NCBI RefSeq assembly: GCF_002878395.1
Contig: NC_061119.1
Span: 20,201,830-20,265,829 of the forward strand
Source: Capsicum annuum
Taxonomy: Eukaryota > Streptophyta > Magnoliopsida > Solanales > Solanaceae
Direction: 5' to 3'
Length of the DNA: 64,000 nt
Part shown: positions 36,140 through 47,319 of the stretch, in pieces
How the letters are laid out: the number at the start of each line of letters is the position of its first letter
How positions within the stretch are numbered: position 1 is the stretch's first letter
Position numbers and translations under genes: made by a program
The notes under the pieces: generated by a model
What the model was told of the DNA's origin: nothing
Database searches by the model: none
The model's input: only the letters and a program-made list of their open reading frames with translations

Positions 36140-36880
36140 TGATTTAATTTTTTAATTTTGTTGGTTTATAATTATTTGGTTTCTGTTCTGAAATTTTTGG
36201 CTCAATTTCTTTAATCCATATTATCCATGCCTTATTGTGTGTCATTTGAACCTGATTTTTTGTAATAGTATATTTATCAAGCATATTAGCGTTAGACATC
36301 AAATGATTTGTCGCACCAATAGTTATTATGCATTCAGTAAGATTCTGAGAAGAAATCAAAGCCTTAAATGTATTTGAACCGTTAAGGTTTCCATTAGATG
36401 ATTTTTGAACTGCTTAAGTGCCTGTTGATAGAAATATTATTATTAATCATCTAAACGATTTGATTATACTACTCTTGAGTAAGCAAATAAGTGCCTGGAG
36501 GCTGAGTCATATTCGTCCCTTGAGGCAATTTCCCTTGCTCAAGTGTTTAATATAGTTCAGTTGCATTAGCATATATGTTTAATATAGTTCAGTTGCATTA
36601 GCATATATGTTGAACCCTGACAATAAGATATTGACCCTGTGCGTCATTAGTTGAACCCTTAAAATAGGATATTGATCCTTCCCCCATAACATCATAAAAA
36701 AATCCAAATTTGTAGGCTTCTTCTTAAAATTGGGAGGATAACAAACCAGTTTTCAATAGTTTCCTTTGAGATGAACCTTAGCTTTGCATTAGTCACATTG
36801 TAAAATGACAGAGTGATACAACATCATAATAGTCTATCCATATTCTTTTGGTGTTTCTTGTGTCTTTTTCCCCTGCATCT
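36140..36880 (-). pseudogene. Copia gag-protease scrap inside the CACTA element
   Basis: On the minus strand a copia zinc-knuckle remnant is readable near 36690-36800 (KAKVHLKGNY, then CYPPNFKKKP). The protease region follows at 36144-36359 (IGATNHLMSNANMLDKYTIT), where the catalytic Asp-Ser is replaced by Thr-Ile. There are no LTRs, so it is a fragment. Either it inserted and was trimmed, or it was captured by the CACTA element. Confidence 0.6.
36545..36608. repeat. Perfect 32-bp tandem duplication
   Basis: Two identical 32-base units start at 36545 and 36577 (gtttaatatagttcag...). An imperfect duplication of about 41 bases follows (gttgaaccctgacaa and gttgaacccttaaaa, near 36609 and 36650). 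The exact match suggests a recent slip within an old copia scrap. Confidence 0.85.
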
Positions 36881-37092
36881 ATGTACCGAAAAATATAATA
36901 ATTGAAAGTTACATTGAATATTTTATTTTTTTAGTTTGTCCAGCACATTATATTTGTGATTAGTTACTCTTTGTTTGACTATGAATTTTGAGTTTGTTGT
37001 GATATTTACAATAAACTTCAATCTTGTAATTATTTGGATTGTTGTCATACTTATATCTTTAATTAATAAGTTGATTTTGTTAATGATTGAAA

Positions 37093-37350
37093 ATATAAAA
37101 ATGGATAAAAGTTGGTTAGATATAACGAATAGGGCTAACCAAAGATATAGTGATGGAGTAGATAACTTTCTTAATTGGGCGTTCAACTAATCTGGAGTGA
37201 GCATTATTATTAGATGTCCTTTTAAGGAGTGTAGGAATACCGTGTTTAAGCTGTGAATTGATGTAAGACTACACTTGTTGAATAAGAGCTTCTGAGGTAT
37301 GAGTAAAGCATCCCAAGGTTGGTACATCTTGTTGAGCGTGGAGAAGCATT
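37093..37350 (+). pseudogene. CACTA transposase-associated domain exon, decayed
   Basis: From the ATG at about 37099 the frame reads MDKSWLDITNRANQRYSDGV, then NFLNWAF, IRCPFKECRNTVF and a stop, then VRLHLL. This matches the N-terminal transposase-associated domain of plant TNP2-type proteins in order and spacing, including the Cys pair of the RCP...C finger. A stop at about 37253 and others downstream break it. Confidence 0.7.
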
Positions 37351-37484
37351 AGGAACCTTAATTTTTTTTCTTTAGAGCCGTTTCTTTTTCCATCCCCCTA
37401 CCCCGGCATAGTGTTTTGCTTTCGGTTCTTCAGAAGAATCAACTTACGTCTCCCTTCTTCATTGATTTGGGGGGAAAAGAGCCT

Positions 37485-38496
37485 ATAGATTGTGGGAGTA
37501 TCATGGAGAAGTGTTGCTTAGCAGTGAAAATTCTAATCCTACTGGTAGTGATGAAGTAGAAGATGATGAAATTGAAGAGGATGATGTTATTAAAGTAATT
37601 CATAATTCTTGTGAATATACAAAGTTGGAGGATACTACTAATTCTCAAGAGCATAATGAAGAGCCAAATATGCAACCAACAAAGTTTGGAGGATACTCCA
37701 CTTGAAGTGCCTTAACCATTGGAACAACGAATCGTTGGATGAGTTGTTGAACTTTTAAAAGTGCTTCTCCCTCAGGCCTCATTTGTATCCAAGTTTTTCT
37801 ATGAAGTAACAAAAGTTCTTTTTTATCTCGGTTTGGGGTAAACCAAAAGTTTTGCATGTAACAATGATTGTATATTATATTGGCGTGATTATTTTAATGT
37901 CCAGTCATGTCCAAAGTGTAGTGAATCTAAATAGAGGTCAAAAGAAAATAAAGGCAAGAAAGTGGCACATAAAGTGTTGAGGAATTTTTCAATCAAATAA
38001 AGGTTTCAAAGATAGTAAATGGCAAAAGAGAGGGCAAAAAAGATAAGGTAGCACAAAGAGGAAAATATTGTTTATGGCGTCATGCGACATCCATTTGACT
38101 CAATTGAATGAAAATCTTTCGATGAGTATTATCCTACCTTTTCAGATGATTAAAGAAATATTTGATTAGGTTTAGCAAGTGACTTGTTTCAACCCAATGG
38201 TAATATGAGTTTCAATTATAGTATTTGGCCCGTCATGCTAGCTACATGTAATATGCCACCATGGGATTGCATGAAAAGTCCATATTTCATGGTAACTCTC
38301 TTTATTCCAGGTCCTAAATATCTAGGCAATAATATTGATGTATACATACAACCAATGATCGAAGAGTTGAATGAATTATGGAACGGGGTGGAGACTTATG
38401 ATGAACGCTCAAAATCTAATTTTCTTATGCTTGTTGCTCTCATGTGGACAATTAATTACTTGTCTGTATATGGTAACCTTTCAGGATGGTCAAAGA
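37485..38496 (+). pseudogene. CACTA TNP2-like transposase, truncated and fused to gypsy sequence
   Basis: The first part (37490-37705) reads YHGEVL followed by an acidic stretch (EVEDDEIEEDD), a usual linker. It continues through stops with a Cys-rich motif (CNNDC ... SCPKC, about 37860-37910) and VMRHPFDSI. An open block at 38184-38495 shows GNMSFNYSIWPVM, MPPWDCMK, FIPGPKYLGNNIDVYIQP, ELWNGVETYD and NYLSVYGNLSGWS, the core of the Transposase_21 family. The last four residues of the open frame (to 38507) come from the gypsy side of the junction. It would have bound and cut the transposon ends; it is not functional. Confidence 0.8.
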
Positions 38497-39720
38497 ATTT
38501 TGACTAGAGGGACTTCTTTGTTCCTCATTCCGCAAGTCTGATAGTCAAGAATTTTGACCAAATCTCTTCATAAGAGAGGTTGTTCAGAACATCTATGCTC
38601 TGAATAGGGAGTACAACTGTGCGATTACCTATGCACTTCTTAAGCAAAGATACATGGAAGACTTGATGAACTGAGGATAGATCTTAAGGCAATTCATTCT
38701 CATAAGCTACCTTGCCAAAGAGACTAAGAATTTTGAAGGGACCGACATATCGGGGCTGAGCTTTTTCTTTTTTCCAAATCTCTTCAGTCCCTTCATAGGA
38801 GAGATATTTAGATAGAAATAGTCACTAACCTTGGACTTGAGGTCCTTTCTATGCACATCTACATAAGACTTCTATCGGCTTTAAGCAGCCCGGAGTCTTT
38901 CTCTGATCAACTGGACATTTTCTAAAGCATTGAATACTAAGTTTGGCCCTATAACTGAAGCCTCACTATCTTTGAACTAACCAGCTAGAGATCTGCACCT
39001 CGTACAATAGAGAGCTTCGAATGGAGCCAACTTAATACTAGAATAATAGCTATTATTGTATGCAAACTTAATCAAAGGCAAGTGGTTATCCCAACTACCC
39101 TTAAAATTAGTTTCGCACGCCCTTAGCATATCTTCTAGGGTCTAAATGGTCATTTCTGCTTTACCATATATCTGAGAATGAAAGGTTGAACTAAGATAAA
39201 CTTGGGTACCAAGAGCCTTTTGGAACGCATTCCAAAAATGAGAGGTGAACTAGGTTCCTCTTTTTGAGATAATAGATAACGAAACACCATACAATCTGAC
39301 CAACTCTCTGATGTAGAATTTGGCGTAGTACTCGGCAGAATAAGAGGTATAGACTGGAAAAAAATGAGCTGATTTGGCCATCCTATCTACAATGACCTAA
39401 ACTGAATTATGCTGATAACGAGTATGAGGCAAACCCGTTACAAAGTCAATGTCCATTTTTCCCATTTCCAAGTAGGAATACTGAACTCCTACATGGACCC
39501 ACAAGGCTTCTAATGCTCTATCTTAACGTCCTGACCTATAAAGCACTTATCTAGAAACTCTGCTACATCTCACTTTATCCCACTCCACTAATAGATCTCC
39601 TACAAGTCAGGGTACCTCTTTGTGGCCCCTAGATGAGTAGAGTAGCACGCACTATGCACTTCTGCAAGAATTCACTGATAGCTTAGAACACTATCTCCCC
39701 TGTGGGAGAAAACCTCTATT
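38497..39720 (-). pseudogene. Gypsy integrase, decayed
   Basis: The core is readable in pieces: LSSTFHSQIYGKAEMTI (about 39155-39210), which keeps the expected Glu, then [18 protein letters not shown] and [13 protein letters not shown]. The C-terminal module LSPRYVGPFKIL, then GKVAYE and FHVSLLKKCIG, runs to about 38600, and the last recognisable piece is RNKEVPLVKILW at the junction. The N-terminal finger region (about 39500-39720) is poorly preserved. Stops occur throughout. Confidence 0.75.
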
Positions 39721-39722
39721 TT

Positions 39723-41900
39723 CTAATCCTTGACTAACTCTTTTAACTTGACTAGACTGGGATCTCTATCTTGCTTTTCCTTTACCTCAGAAACTAGAGA
39801 TGATTTTGAACCACTTTGAACCCATATATCACCTTCTTCTATATTAACTAAGTGAATGCCTAGTCGAGCAAGATGATGGACTTCCTGAGCTAAGTTCTTC
39901 TTACTATCCTCAACATGAGAAACACTACCCATCGATAGTCTACTGAGAGTATCGACAACTACATTGGCCTTTCTCGAATGATAATGGACACTCATGTCAT
40001 AATCTTTCAATAGCTCTAACCACTTTCTCTGATGAAGATTGAGATCTTTCTAAGAAAGGATATATTGAAGGATTTTATGATCTATGAACAAATCTACATA
40101 AAAACCATATAGATAATGCCTCCAAATCTTTAAGGCAAATACTACGGATGCTAACTCAATATTATTAGCAGCATAATGTTTGTTATGCGGTTAAGTTATC
40201 TGGAAGCGTAGGCTATGACCATACCATGCTGCATGAGGACACAACCTAAACCTACTCTAGATGCATCACTATACACTATGAAACCATCTGAACTATCTGG
40301 AAGAGCCAAAACTTGAGCTGAGCTGAGTGGTGTCTTCAACTCCTTAAAACTCTTCTCGCAAGGGTCTGACTATTGAAACTTGACTTTCTTGTAAGTCAAT
40401 CTGGACATGGGGCACGCAATAGAATAAAATCCCTCAACAAACCATCTGTAATAGCCAGCCAAACCCAAGAAACTCCTGATATCTAATGGAGAGATAGGGC
40501 AAGGCTAGTTTCTTATGGCTTTGGTCTTTTGAGGATCAACCCCAATGCCATTATCGAAAATGATATGACCAAGGAATGCTACTGACCTTAGCCAAAATTT
40601 GCACTTATAAATTTGGCGAACAGCTAATAGGATTGAGAGTTTGAAGTACAATTTTAAGATGGTCTGCATGATCATGCTCTCTGTGAAAATAGACCAGAAT
40701 ATCATGTATGAATACTATAACGAACATGTCCAAGTACTACTTGAACACCTGGTTTATCAAGTCCATGAAAGTGGCTGGGGCATTAGTAAGACCAAAGGAT
40801 ATGACCAGAAACACGAAGTGACCATACCGAGTACAAAAGGTTGTCTTTGGAATTTCACATCCTCTGACTCTGAGCTGATGGTAGCTTGATCTGAGGTCTA
40901 TCTTTGAGAAATAGCTAGCACCCTAAAGTTTGTCAAACAAGTCATTGATTCTGGGAAGAGAATACTTATTTTTGACCGTGACTTTATTGAGCTAACAGTA
41001 ATTAATACACATCCTGAGAGAACCTACTTTCTTGAGCACAAATAAAATTGGTGTAACCCACAGGGACACACGGGGCCTGATAAACCCATTATCTAAGAGA
41101 TCCTTCAACTTCTCTTTCAGTTCTTTGAGTTTTGCTGGTGTTATTTTATATGTCGTAATAGATATTGGCTGAGTATCTGGAAAAATATCAATGCCAAAGT
41201 CTATTTCCCTCTCGGGAAGAATTCCTAGAAGATTATCGAGAAAGACATGTGAATATTTATTCACTATTAGGACTGATTGAAGACGGGGACGTTCGGATCT
41301 AGAGTCCTTAACATGAACAAGATGATAGATACACCCCCTAGATATTATTTTTCGTGCCCAATGGTAGCAAACAAGCTGACCTCTGAATGCTAAAGTTCTA
41401 CCCCTCTATTCTAGGACTGGTTCATTCAGAAACTGGAACTGGACTATCCTATTTCTATAGTTGATTATGGCATAGCAGGAATAAAGCTAATCTATGCTAA
41501 AAATGACATCAAAATCAGTCATCTCTAATTCTACTAAGTCTGCTAAGGTGACTTTTTGAAATATCATAATCGGGAAGTTCCTGTATACCTACTGGGCTAT
41601 GATGGTTTTACCCACTGGGGTAGAGACTGAAAAGGGCTTTGCTAGATTTTCAGGACTGAATCTAAAATTGCCGGCTATGTAAGGAGTGCAAAAGCTAAAG
41701 AAGCTCCTAGATCTAGCAAAGCGTAAATATGCACATGAAAGATTTGTAATGTAACAGTATCTATATCAAGAGAATTTTCCTGATCTTTCCTGGAATAGAG
41801 ACCATAAAATCGATTTACACATTGCCCACTAGTAGCACTGGAAGTGGCACACTGCTGATTCTGGCGATCGGACTAGGCTGAGCAACGGTTATACTGACCC
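39723..41900 (-). pseudogene. Gypsy protease, RT and RNase H, decayed
   Basis: RT N-terminus at 40992-41264 ([35 protein letters not shown]). The catalytic motif near 40692-40720 reads FIHDILVYF, so the first Asp of the expected F-I-D-D is His. RT continues at 40505-40640 ([24 protein letters not shown]). RNase H ends at 39960-40010 (YDMSVHYHSRKANVVVDTLSRLS), followed by the linker to integrase (39723-39950). Protease lies at about 41500-41900 without a clear active-site triad. The lost Asp alone should abolish polymerase activity. Confidence 0.78.
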
Positions 41901-41919
41901 TAATAGCCTGAATAGGGAC

Positions 41920-42883
41920 AATCTCTGACTCTGTGGCCTAACTTGCCACATCTGAAATAGACATTGCTACCAGCTCTTCAAGCACCCTTATGGTTCTTAC
42001 CATAAGCCTGACAAAGGGGATTAGTTTAGCCATTGCTAACACTGCCTTGAGATTTAGATCCTGGCACCCTATCTCTATTACGATCCCTAAACTTAGGAGC
42101 TGAAACTGATGACTTAGGTGGAATTGAGAATGATCCCTCCTTCTGATTTGGGTTGAGAAAAGTTTAAACTACCTATCTTTGCTCTCCTATTCTACTTCTC
42201 CCTCATCTTAATCTTCTGCTCTTCTAGATATTGAGCATGAGTCATAATCCTGGCTCTGTTTATGTCACTATTCAATATCACATACCGACACTCGTTGACC
42301 ACACTATCATTCACCCCATAAATAAACTTACTTATCTTGGCCCTACTGTCTGCAACAACATGCGGGGTATATCTAGCGAATTGAGTAAACTTAAGAGAAT
42401 ACGCTTTCACCGTCATGTTGCCCTACTTGAGGTTGATAAATCCTAAGACCTTAGCCACTCTCAGCTCTTGTGGAAAGAATCTATCAAAGAATGCAGTGAC
42501 AAACTCCTACTAGACATCTACTATTTGTACCAAGGGTGATCAATATACTATAACTGATATATAGTTAGCTCAACACTCTCACTCAAAGTAAACCCCATGA
42601 TGTTTTTAACCTTCTGAACCTGATCAATGAATTCCTGAGGGTCCTCATCTAACATAGACATAAAAAAAGAAGGAGGACTCATTCGGGTGAAGTCACATAT
42701 CCTGGCTGCAGCTGAATTGGCCACTGGGTTGGTCGGAATGATATCTTGTCATTCATTCTAACCAGTAAATGACTGAGCAAAAATAGTGAATGCAGCTCTA
42801 AACTCTGTATGAGAAATATGTTTGCCCACAGGATCTTCGGGCTGAGGGGCTGCCTGATCCCCATTTCTTCTTTTGGGAGGCAT
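41920..42883 (-). pseudogene. Gypsy gag, decayed
   Basis: It starts at the ATG at 42883 (MPPKRRNGDQ), about 230 bases inside the LTR as in the relative at 3171. The core at 42192-42416 reads YSLKFTQFARYTPHVVADSR and KFIYGVNDSVVNECR. The knuckle at about 41929-41970 reads YFRCGKLGHRVRDC, so the first Cys is Tyr. Stops at about 42768 and elsewhere interrupt it. Confidence 0.78.
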
Positions 42884-43095
42884 ATTCTGTAGAAGAAAGG
42901 GGAAAATGAATTAGACCGGACTGAGAGATTTACTAGATATTATGCTCACTGGTATGACGTGAATACTGAAAGAAGGGAAACTATTCCTAAAACATCTTAT
43001 AGCCTCCTGCGCATAAATGTGGCGCACAACACACCCATGTACAAGATTGTACTTCATGCGACTTTTAGACTTCCTAGGACTCTATCGAACCTTAG

Positions 43096-43108
43096 GCTCT
43101 GACACCAA
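43096..43108 (-). other. Primer-binding site of gypsy element
   Basis: Minus-strand TTGGTGTCAGAGC after an AAC spacer from the LTR end. One change from the initiator tRNA-Met type. Confidence 0.85.
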
Positions 43109-43111
43109 GTT

Positions 43112-45604
43112 TGTAACGCCCCAAATCTGGTAGCCAGAATGGTTCACGGTGCTCATGATCCCAAAGTATAACAAGCTAACTTATGACTGATAGTTGTACC
43201 TGAATACTATAAAATATATTGTATAATGCGGAAATAAAGGTTGAAAGGCCATAAGGTTCAAAACTGTAACATAACTGATAAAACATAAAATCTAAATAGG
43301 GATAAAATACCAAAAACAACTAAAATAAACTATCTGAACAAGGTAGTCTGAAAAGTCTCTAATTGTCTGAATAAGGAGTTGATAGGACATGTCCCTAACT
43401 AACTCTATTTACTGAAAGCTAACTGAGATAATGAAATAACTAATAATATTGTCCTCGAAAAATGAGGACTCACTGCTAAATTTGGCGGCTACTGATGCTC
43501 TAGAGCTCATGCTTCTAAACCTATGGTTTAAAACACCATAGCGCAAATACATCAATACTATTGAATGTACTGGTATGCATGTGGGGTAGTCTGAATGCAA
43601 ATGGTACATATGCATGAACTGAACTAACTAACTATATAAAATGAATGTAAGAATGCATATATGAATAAATAATAACTATAACTGAGTTCATGATAAAATG
43701 ATTACCGAACCTGAGTACTGATAGCATGAGATACTGATAACTATATAACTAAAATAACTGATACTGAATGACTATTTTTGACAGTCTCAGTTCTGATGGA
43801 ACTAGCTGAGTTTCATACTATTCTGAGTTAACTGTATCTGACAGTCCTGAATGATGTAGAACTATCTGAGTTCTATTACTGAAACTGAGACTAAGATTAT
43901 GGGTAGTAGTCACCTAACCGACATGCCCCGCATAACATATTATAGCTTTGTTGGGGTGTAATCTGTAACCCCAATTGGAAGGGTGTCAATACCACGCCAC
44001 CAGTAAAGATAAACTGTGAGTAACCCTCATCTGACAGTGTCCCCAAAAGTAAATGGTGGGACCCTTATTTGACAGTGTTTATCCACCTCATCAACCCTCA
44101 TCTGATAGTGTTGATGTCTCAACCTATGCTAGCAACATAGTTCTAGAATGCAAGGATAACTTATAAATATCACACCCTCATCTGACAGTGTGTGTTCCTA
44201 TCATTGGGTTCACTCGGTGCTAATTCCTACTCCCATCTGAATAGACACTGAACATGATTAACTGAAATAGACTACAATGAATTCTTGGAGTTCTATTAAC
44301 TGACGGAATACTATTGAGATTACTAAATTACTGAGCTTTCCTGAGTCACATGACTGACTGAGTTCTATGGATCATGGCTTGATTGAGGATATCATGAATT
44401 ATGTCACTAAGTCTAGGCACAAAGATTTATTTCTTGGGTACAACTACCCCCAGGACTTGATAGAAGGAAACTAACAAAGTATGACTTTCTTGAATACAGG
44501 ACCAACATCAACAATACATAATCCATTGGCCAAGGTATTTCATAAAACACTAGACATACAAAACTAGTAAATGAATGGGGATTTCATATTATCATACTAG
44601 TATGGCACTTTTCCTTTACATAGGCATTTAATCAAACATATGGGGAGCTTGCTTTAGTTATACAATTATCAACACATCCAATAATCATGGATACATAAAC
44701 CAACTTGTAAATTGAAGGGTTTATCATGAATAACACGTAAATCATTATATATTAGAATCAATTATTGTAAATAAAGAATCTATAACATGGAACGAAACCA
44801 ACCAACAACATGAACATCAATTTTCAATTCAATCAAATCATTAACATTCATAAATATACAAATCTTGGATTTTGAAAAGAGATTCTTGAGCTTCATTGGT
44901 GAAAGAGACCAATGAATCAATACATGACATACCTTATAATGTAACTCCGTAATGATCCTTGGAGAGATTCTTCATCCTTGCCCTTGAATTTTTAAGATTA
45001 GGGTTTCTTGGCTTTGAGAGTGTATGAAGATATAGGGGAAAATAGAGTGAATAATGATATCCTTAGGTAATGTAGGGTTAAATTTCATGTTTAAGTTTGA
45101 ACTAAAATTGTGCTAAAAGACCTATTTAACCCTAGACGCATCTTTTAAATTTTGTGAAAAAATTTCCCGACCTAGACCCCTGACGCGTTCCGGTGCTATC
45201 GCGCCATGTCACTGGAATTCGACAATTGGGAAATTGGACAACGGCATGATGCAGGGTCATCGCAGACTTTCACTGGATTCTGACAATTGGGATTTGGGAG
45301 CCCTCTGCGATGCGGTAAAATTGTGGAGCCTTACTGGAAATTGATAAATGTCCTTTTGGCTTATGGCGCAACATGCCACTGACTGAGATGATGGTGTTTT
45401 ATGACTGAAACTTTAAATTACCATAAATTTTTAGCTGATTGTCGGATTTAGGTGTATTTGGTATCAATGGAAAGCTTATTGAATATTACATACATTAAAA
45501 AGTGAAAGTCTTGAAATTCCCCATGGAATAAACATCATTCAATTTAGATGCTAATACTTGATATTCTTGGGATGAAACTAGTTAGGACACTTTGAGGTAT
45601 TACA
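43112..45604 (-). repeat. 5' LTR of gypsy element (2.5 kb)
   Basis: On the plus strand it runs from tgtaacgccccaaatctgg to gaggtattaca. It contains a stem-loop cluster (44055-44192) and a cgatgcg/cgcg-rich module (about 45180-45370) that resembles the module at 5280-5430. It is related in style to LTR B: the same cagatacagt and tgacagtc words recur on the opposite strand. The frame at 43409-43615 is LTR sequence. Confidence 0.85.
44055..44192 (-). repeat. Stem-loop cluster in gypsy LTR
   Basis: A loop core like cctcatctgatagt recurs with different pairing arms: CATCAAC/GTTGATG (44089-44095 with 44110-44116), CACAC/GTGTG (44171-44175 with 44188-44192) and, more loosely, GGTGG/CCACC (44055-44059 with 44083-44087). 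The arrangement parallels the cluster at 14371-14875. A structured RNA or protein-binding role is inference. Confidence 0.6.
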
Positions 45605-46100
45605 ATTAGATATATAACAATACTCATAAACACTAAACTTACCATGAAAGACTATACCTAAAAGTGTAAAACTCTACTGCTAATACTTTCTTCTAAGATA
45701 GAACTCTTGACTTTCTATAGCCCCAAATACATCATGTAACAACTTAAGAACTAACTAGCTTAGACTTTTAAACTCCTCTTTCTATTATCTCAACCTTCAA
45801 TGATTCAAACTTAGATCCTAACCCATAACATGGATATCCCCAATTCCTTAATAATTAAACTAATTTCATCATAGCCCACAAAAATCACATCCACAAAATA
45901 TGTTTTAAATCAATAAAATTAAATTATTGTATACACTGCTTCAAGCCTACTGATACACCTTTCATATGACTAGTCGCATGAAATATATAATCTGCTCAAC
46001 TTTAGATAACACCATCCCAACTCTACTACCGTTGCTAAACTCCTGGTTTTATTCTTCTAAATCTAGATAATACCTACCATTGGATTCTAAGAAGGAAGCT
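45605..46100. other. Unassigned spacer between two gypsy fragments
   Basis: No gag, pol or LTR phrase was recognised, and there is no long open frame. It may be residual host DNA or a decayed part of the fragment to its right. Confidence 0.4.
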
Positions 46101-46539
46101 AAAATCACATCGGACTTCTAAGCACTGAATTACTAAGCCTTCATTCACTGACTGGTTTATTGAGAAGCTAAAATCGAACTACTCTATTTCTGAAATCAAC
46201 TGATGGGATTAACTAGGATACTGTAACCGGGAAATTTTTGTGCACCTATCTGGCTAGGATAGATATATCCACTGAGGTAGACACTGAGTAGGGCTTTGTT
46301 AAAGTTTTAGGACTCACACTGATCTTGACAACTACATCGGTGCTTATAAAAGAATGTGAAGCTCCTGGAACTAACAAGGCATAAACATGTAAATGAATGG
46401 CCAAAAATGTACCCATAACTGCACCAAGAGAACCTTCCTGATCCTGCAGGGACTTAATTACATCTAACTTGATTTGACGTTGACCATAATTAACACTGGA
46501 AGCGGCAGCACCCTATTGAGTCAGGTGATTAGATGAAAC

Positions 46540-47080
46540 TGGAAGATGGTTGGACTGATCCTACTGACCACTCTTTGGGCAATCTCTGACTCTGTGGCCT
46601 AGCTTGCCACATAAAACACATATCACTGCTGGCTCTACACACACCCTTATGATTCTTACCACATTCTTTGCTAAGTGAATTAGTACAAACACCCTTCTCA
46701 CTATCTTGTGACTTAGAGCCTTGTGCTCTATCTCAACTATTGTTCTTAAACTTAGGCACTGGTGCACTGGCTGAAGGCAGAGCTAGGTTTGTGAATTTCT
46801 AATTGGATTGGGAGCAGTTACTACCTATTGACCTAGGCTTAAAATTACTTGTTCTGGCCCTCTTATTCTTTCTTTGTTTCTTCTTACGGTCCTCTTTCTC
46901 ACTTGTCTTAGCATGAATCAAAAGACATGATAGGACAACAGCCTACAGATTATTTTGATAAACGACTAAATAAGCTAAGGTAGTGAAAGTAACTCTAATT
47001 CAACATGAGAGACATGCTCATTCAGGTGATTTTTCTGTACTGGTGAAGGTGCGGGCTGATTCTCATATTTTTTCCATTAG
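46540..47080 (-). pseudogene. Gag knuckle fragment of decayed gypsy element
   Basis: The open frame 46561-46767 ends with CVLCGKLGHRVRDCPKSGQ, an intact CCHC knuckle of gypsy Gag. Upstream (46770-47080) only scraps of gag are readable, and the central retrotransposon-gag domain seen in relatives is missing, so a deletion has joined the N-terminal leader to the knuckle. Confidence 0.65.
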
Positions 47081-47319
47081 ACTTTCTAGGAGTTATATCC
47101 TATAAATGGAAGGAATATTGGAAATAGATAGAGTGTTTAACTTGAGCATATTCTCACCTACATGATATGAACACTGAATGAAGGGAACTTTTCCTAAAAG
47201 TTCCTAAAAGCCTCTTGTACATAAGTGTGGCGTGCTACACACCCATGCACAAGACTCTACTTGACGTGGATTTCAGACTCCCTAGGATAGTTTATAACCT
47301 TAGGCTTTGATACAAAGTT

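Larger units (their letters stand above)
34870..38496 (+). mobile_element. CACTA (En/Spm) DNA transposon, 3' truncated
   Basis: It starts with CACTACAAGAAA, the terminal inverted repeat typical of plant CACTA elements. Subterminal inverted words TAGTGGCGA (34928-34936) and TCGCCACTA (35109-35117) follow. Decayed TNP2-type transposase exons lie at 37093-38496. The right end is missing: transposase breaks off after NLSGWS and runs into the tail of a minus-strand gypsy integrase. The region 35160-36140 shows no recognisable coding sequence. Confidence 0.8.
38497..45604 (-). mobile_element. Ty3/gypsy retrotransposon, 3' end missing
   Basis: A minus-strand element with 5' LTR 43112-45604, PBS, gag, protease, RT, RNase H and integrase in order. 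It breaks off at the integrase tail and lacks the 3' LTR. The tail meets the truncated CACTA transposase. The GPY/F-like phrase LSPRYVGPFKIL near the integrase C-terminus supports a chromovirus; a chromodomain is not visible because of the truncation. Many stops interrupt it. Confidence 0.85.

Noticed and set aside
37645..37857. Minus-strand 70-residue reading frame
   Set aside because: It is antisense to readable CACTA transposase sequence and so is a shadow.
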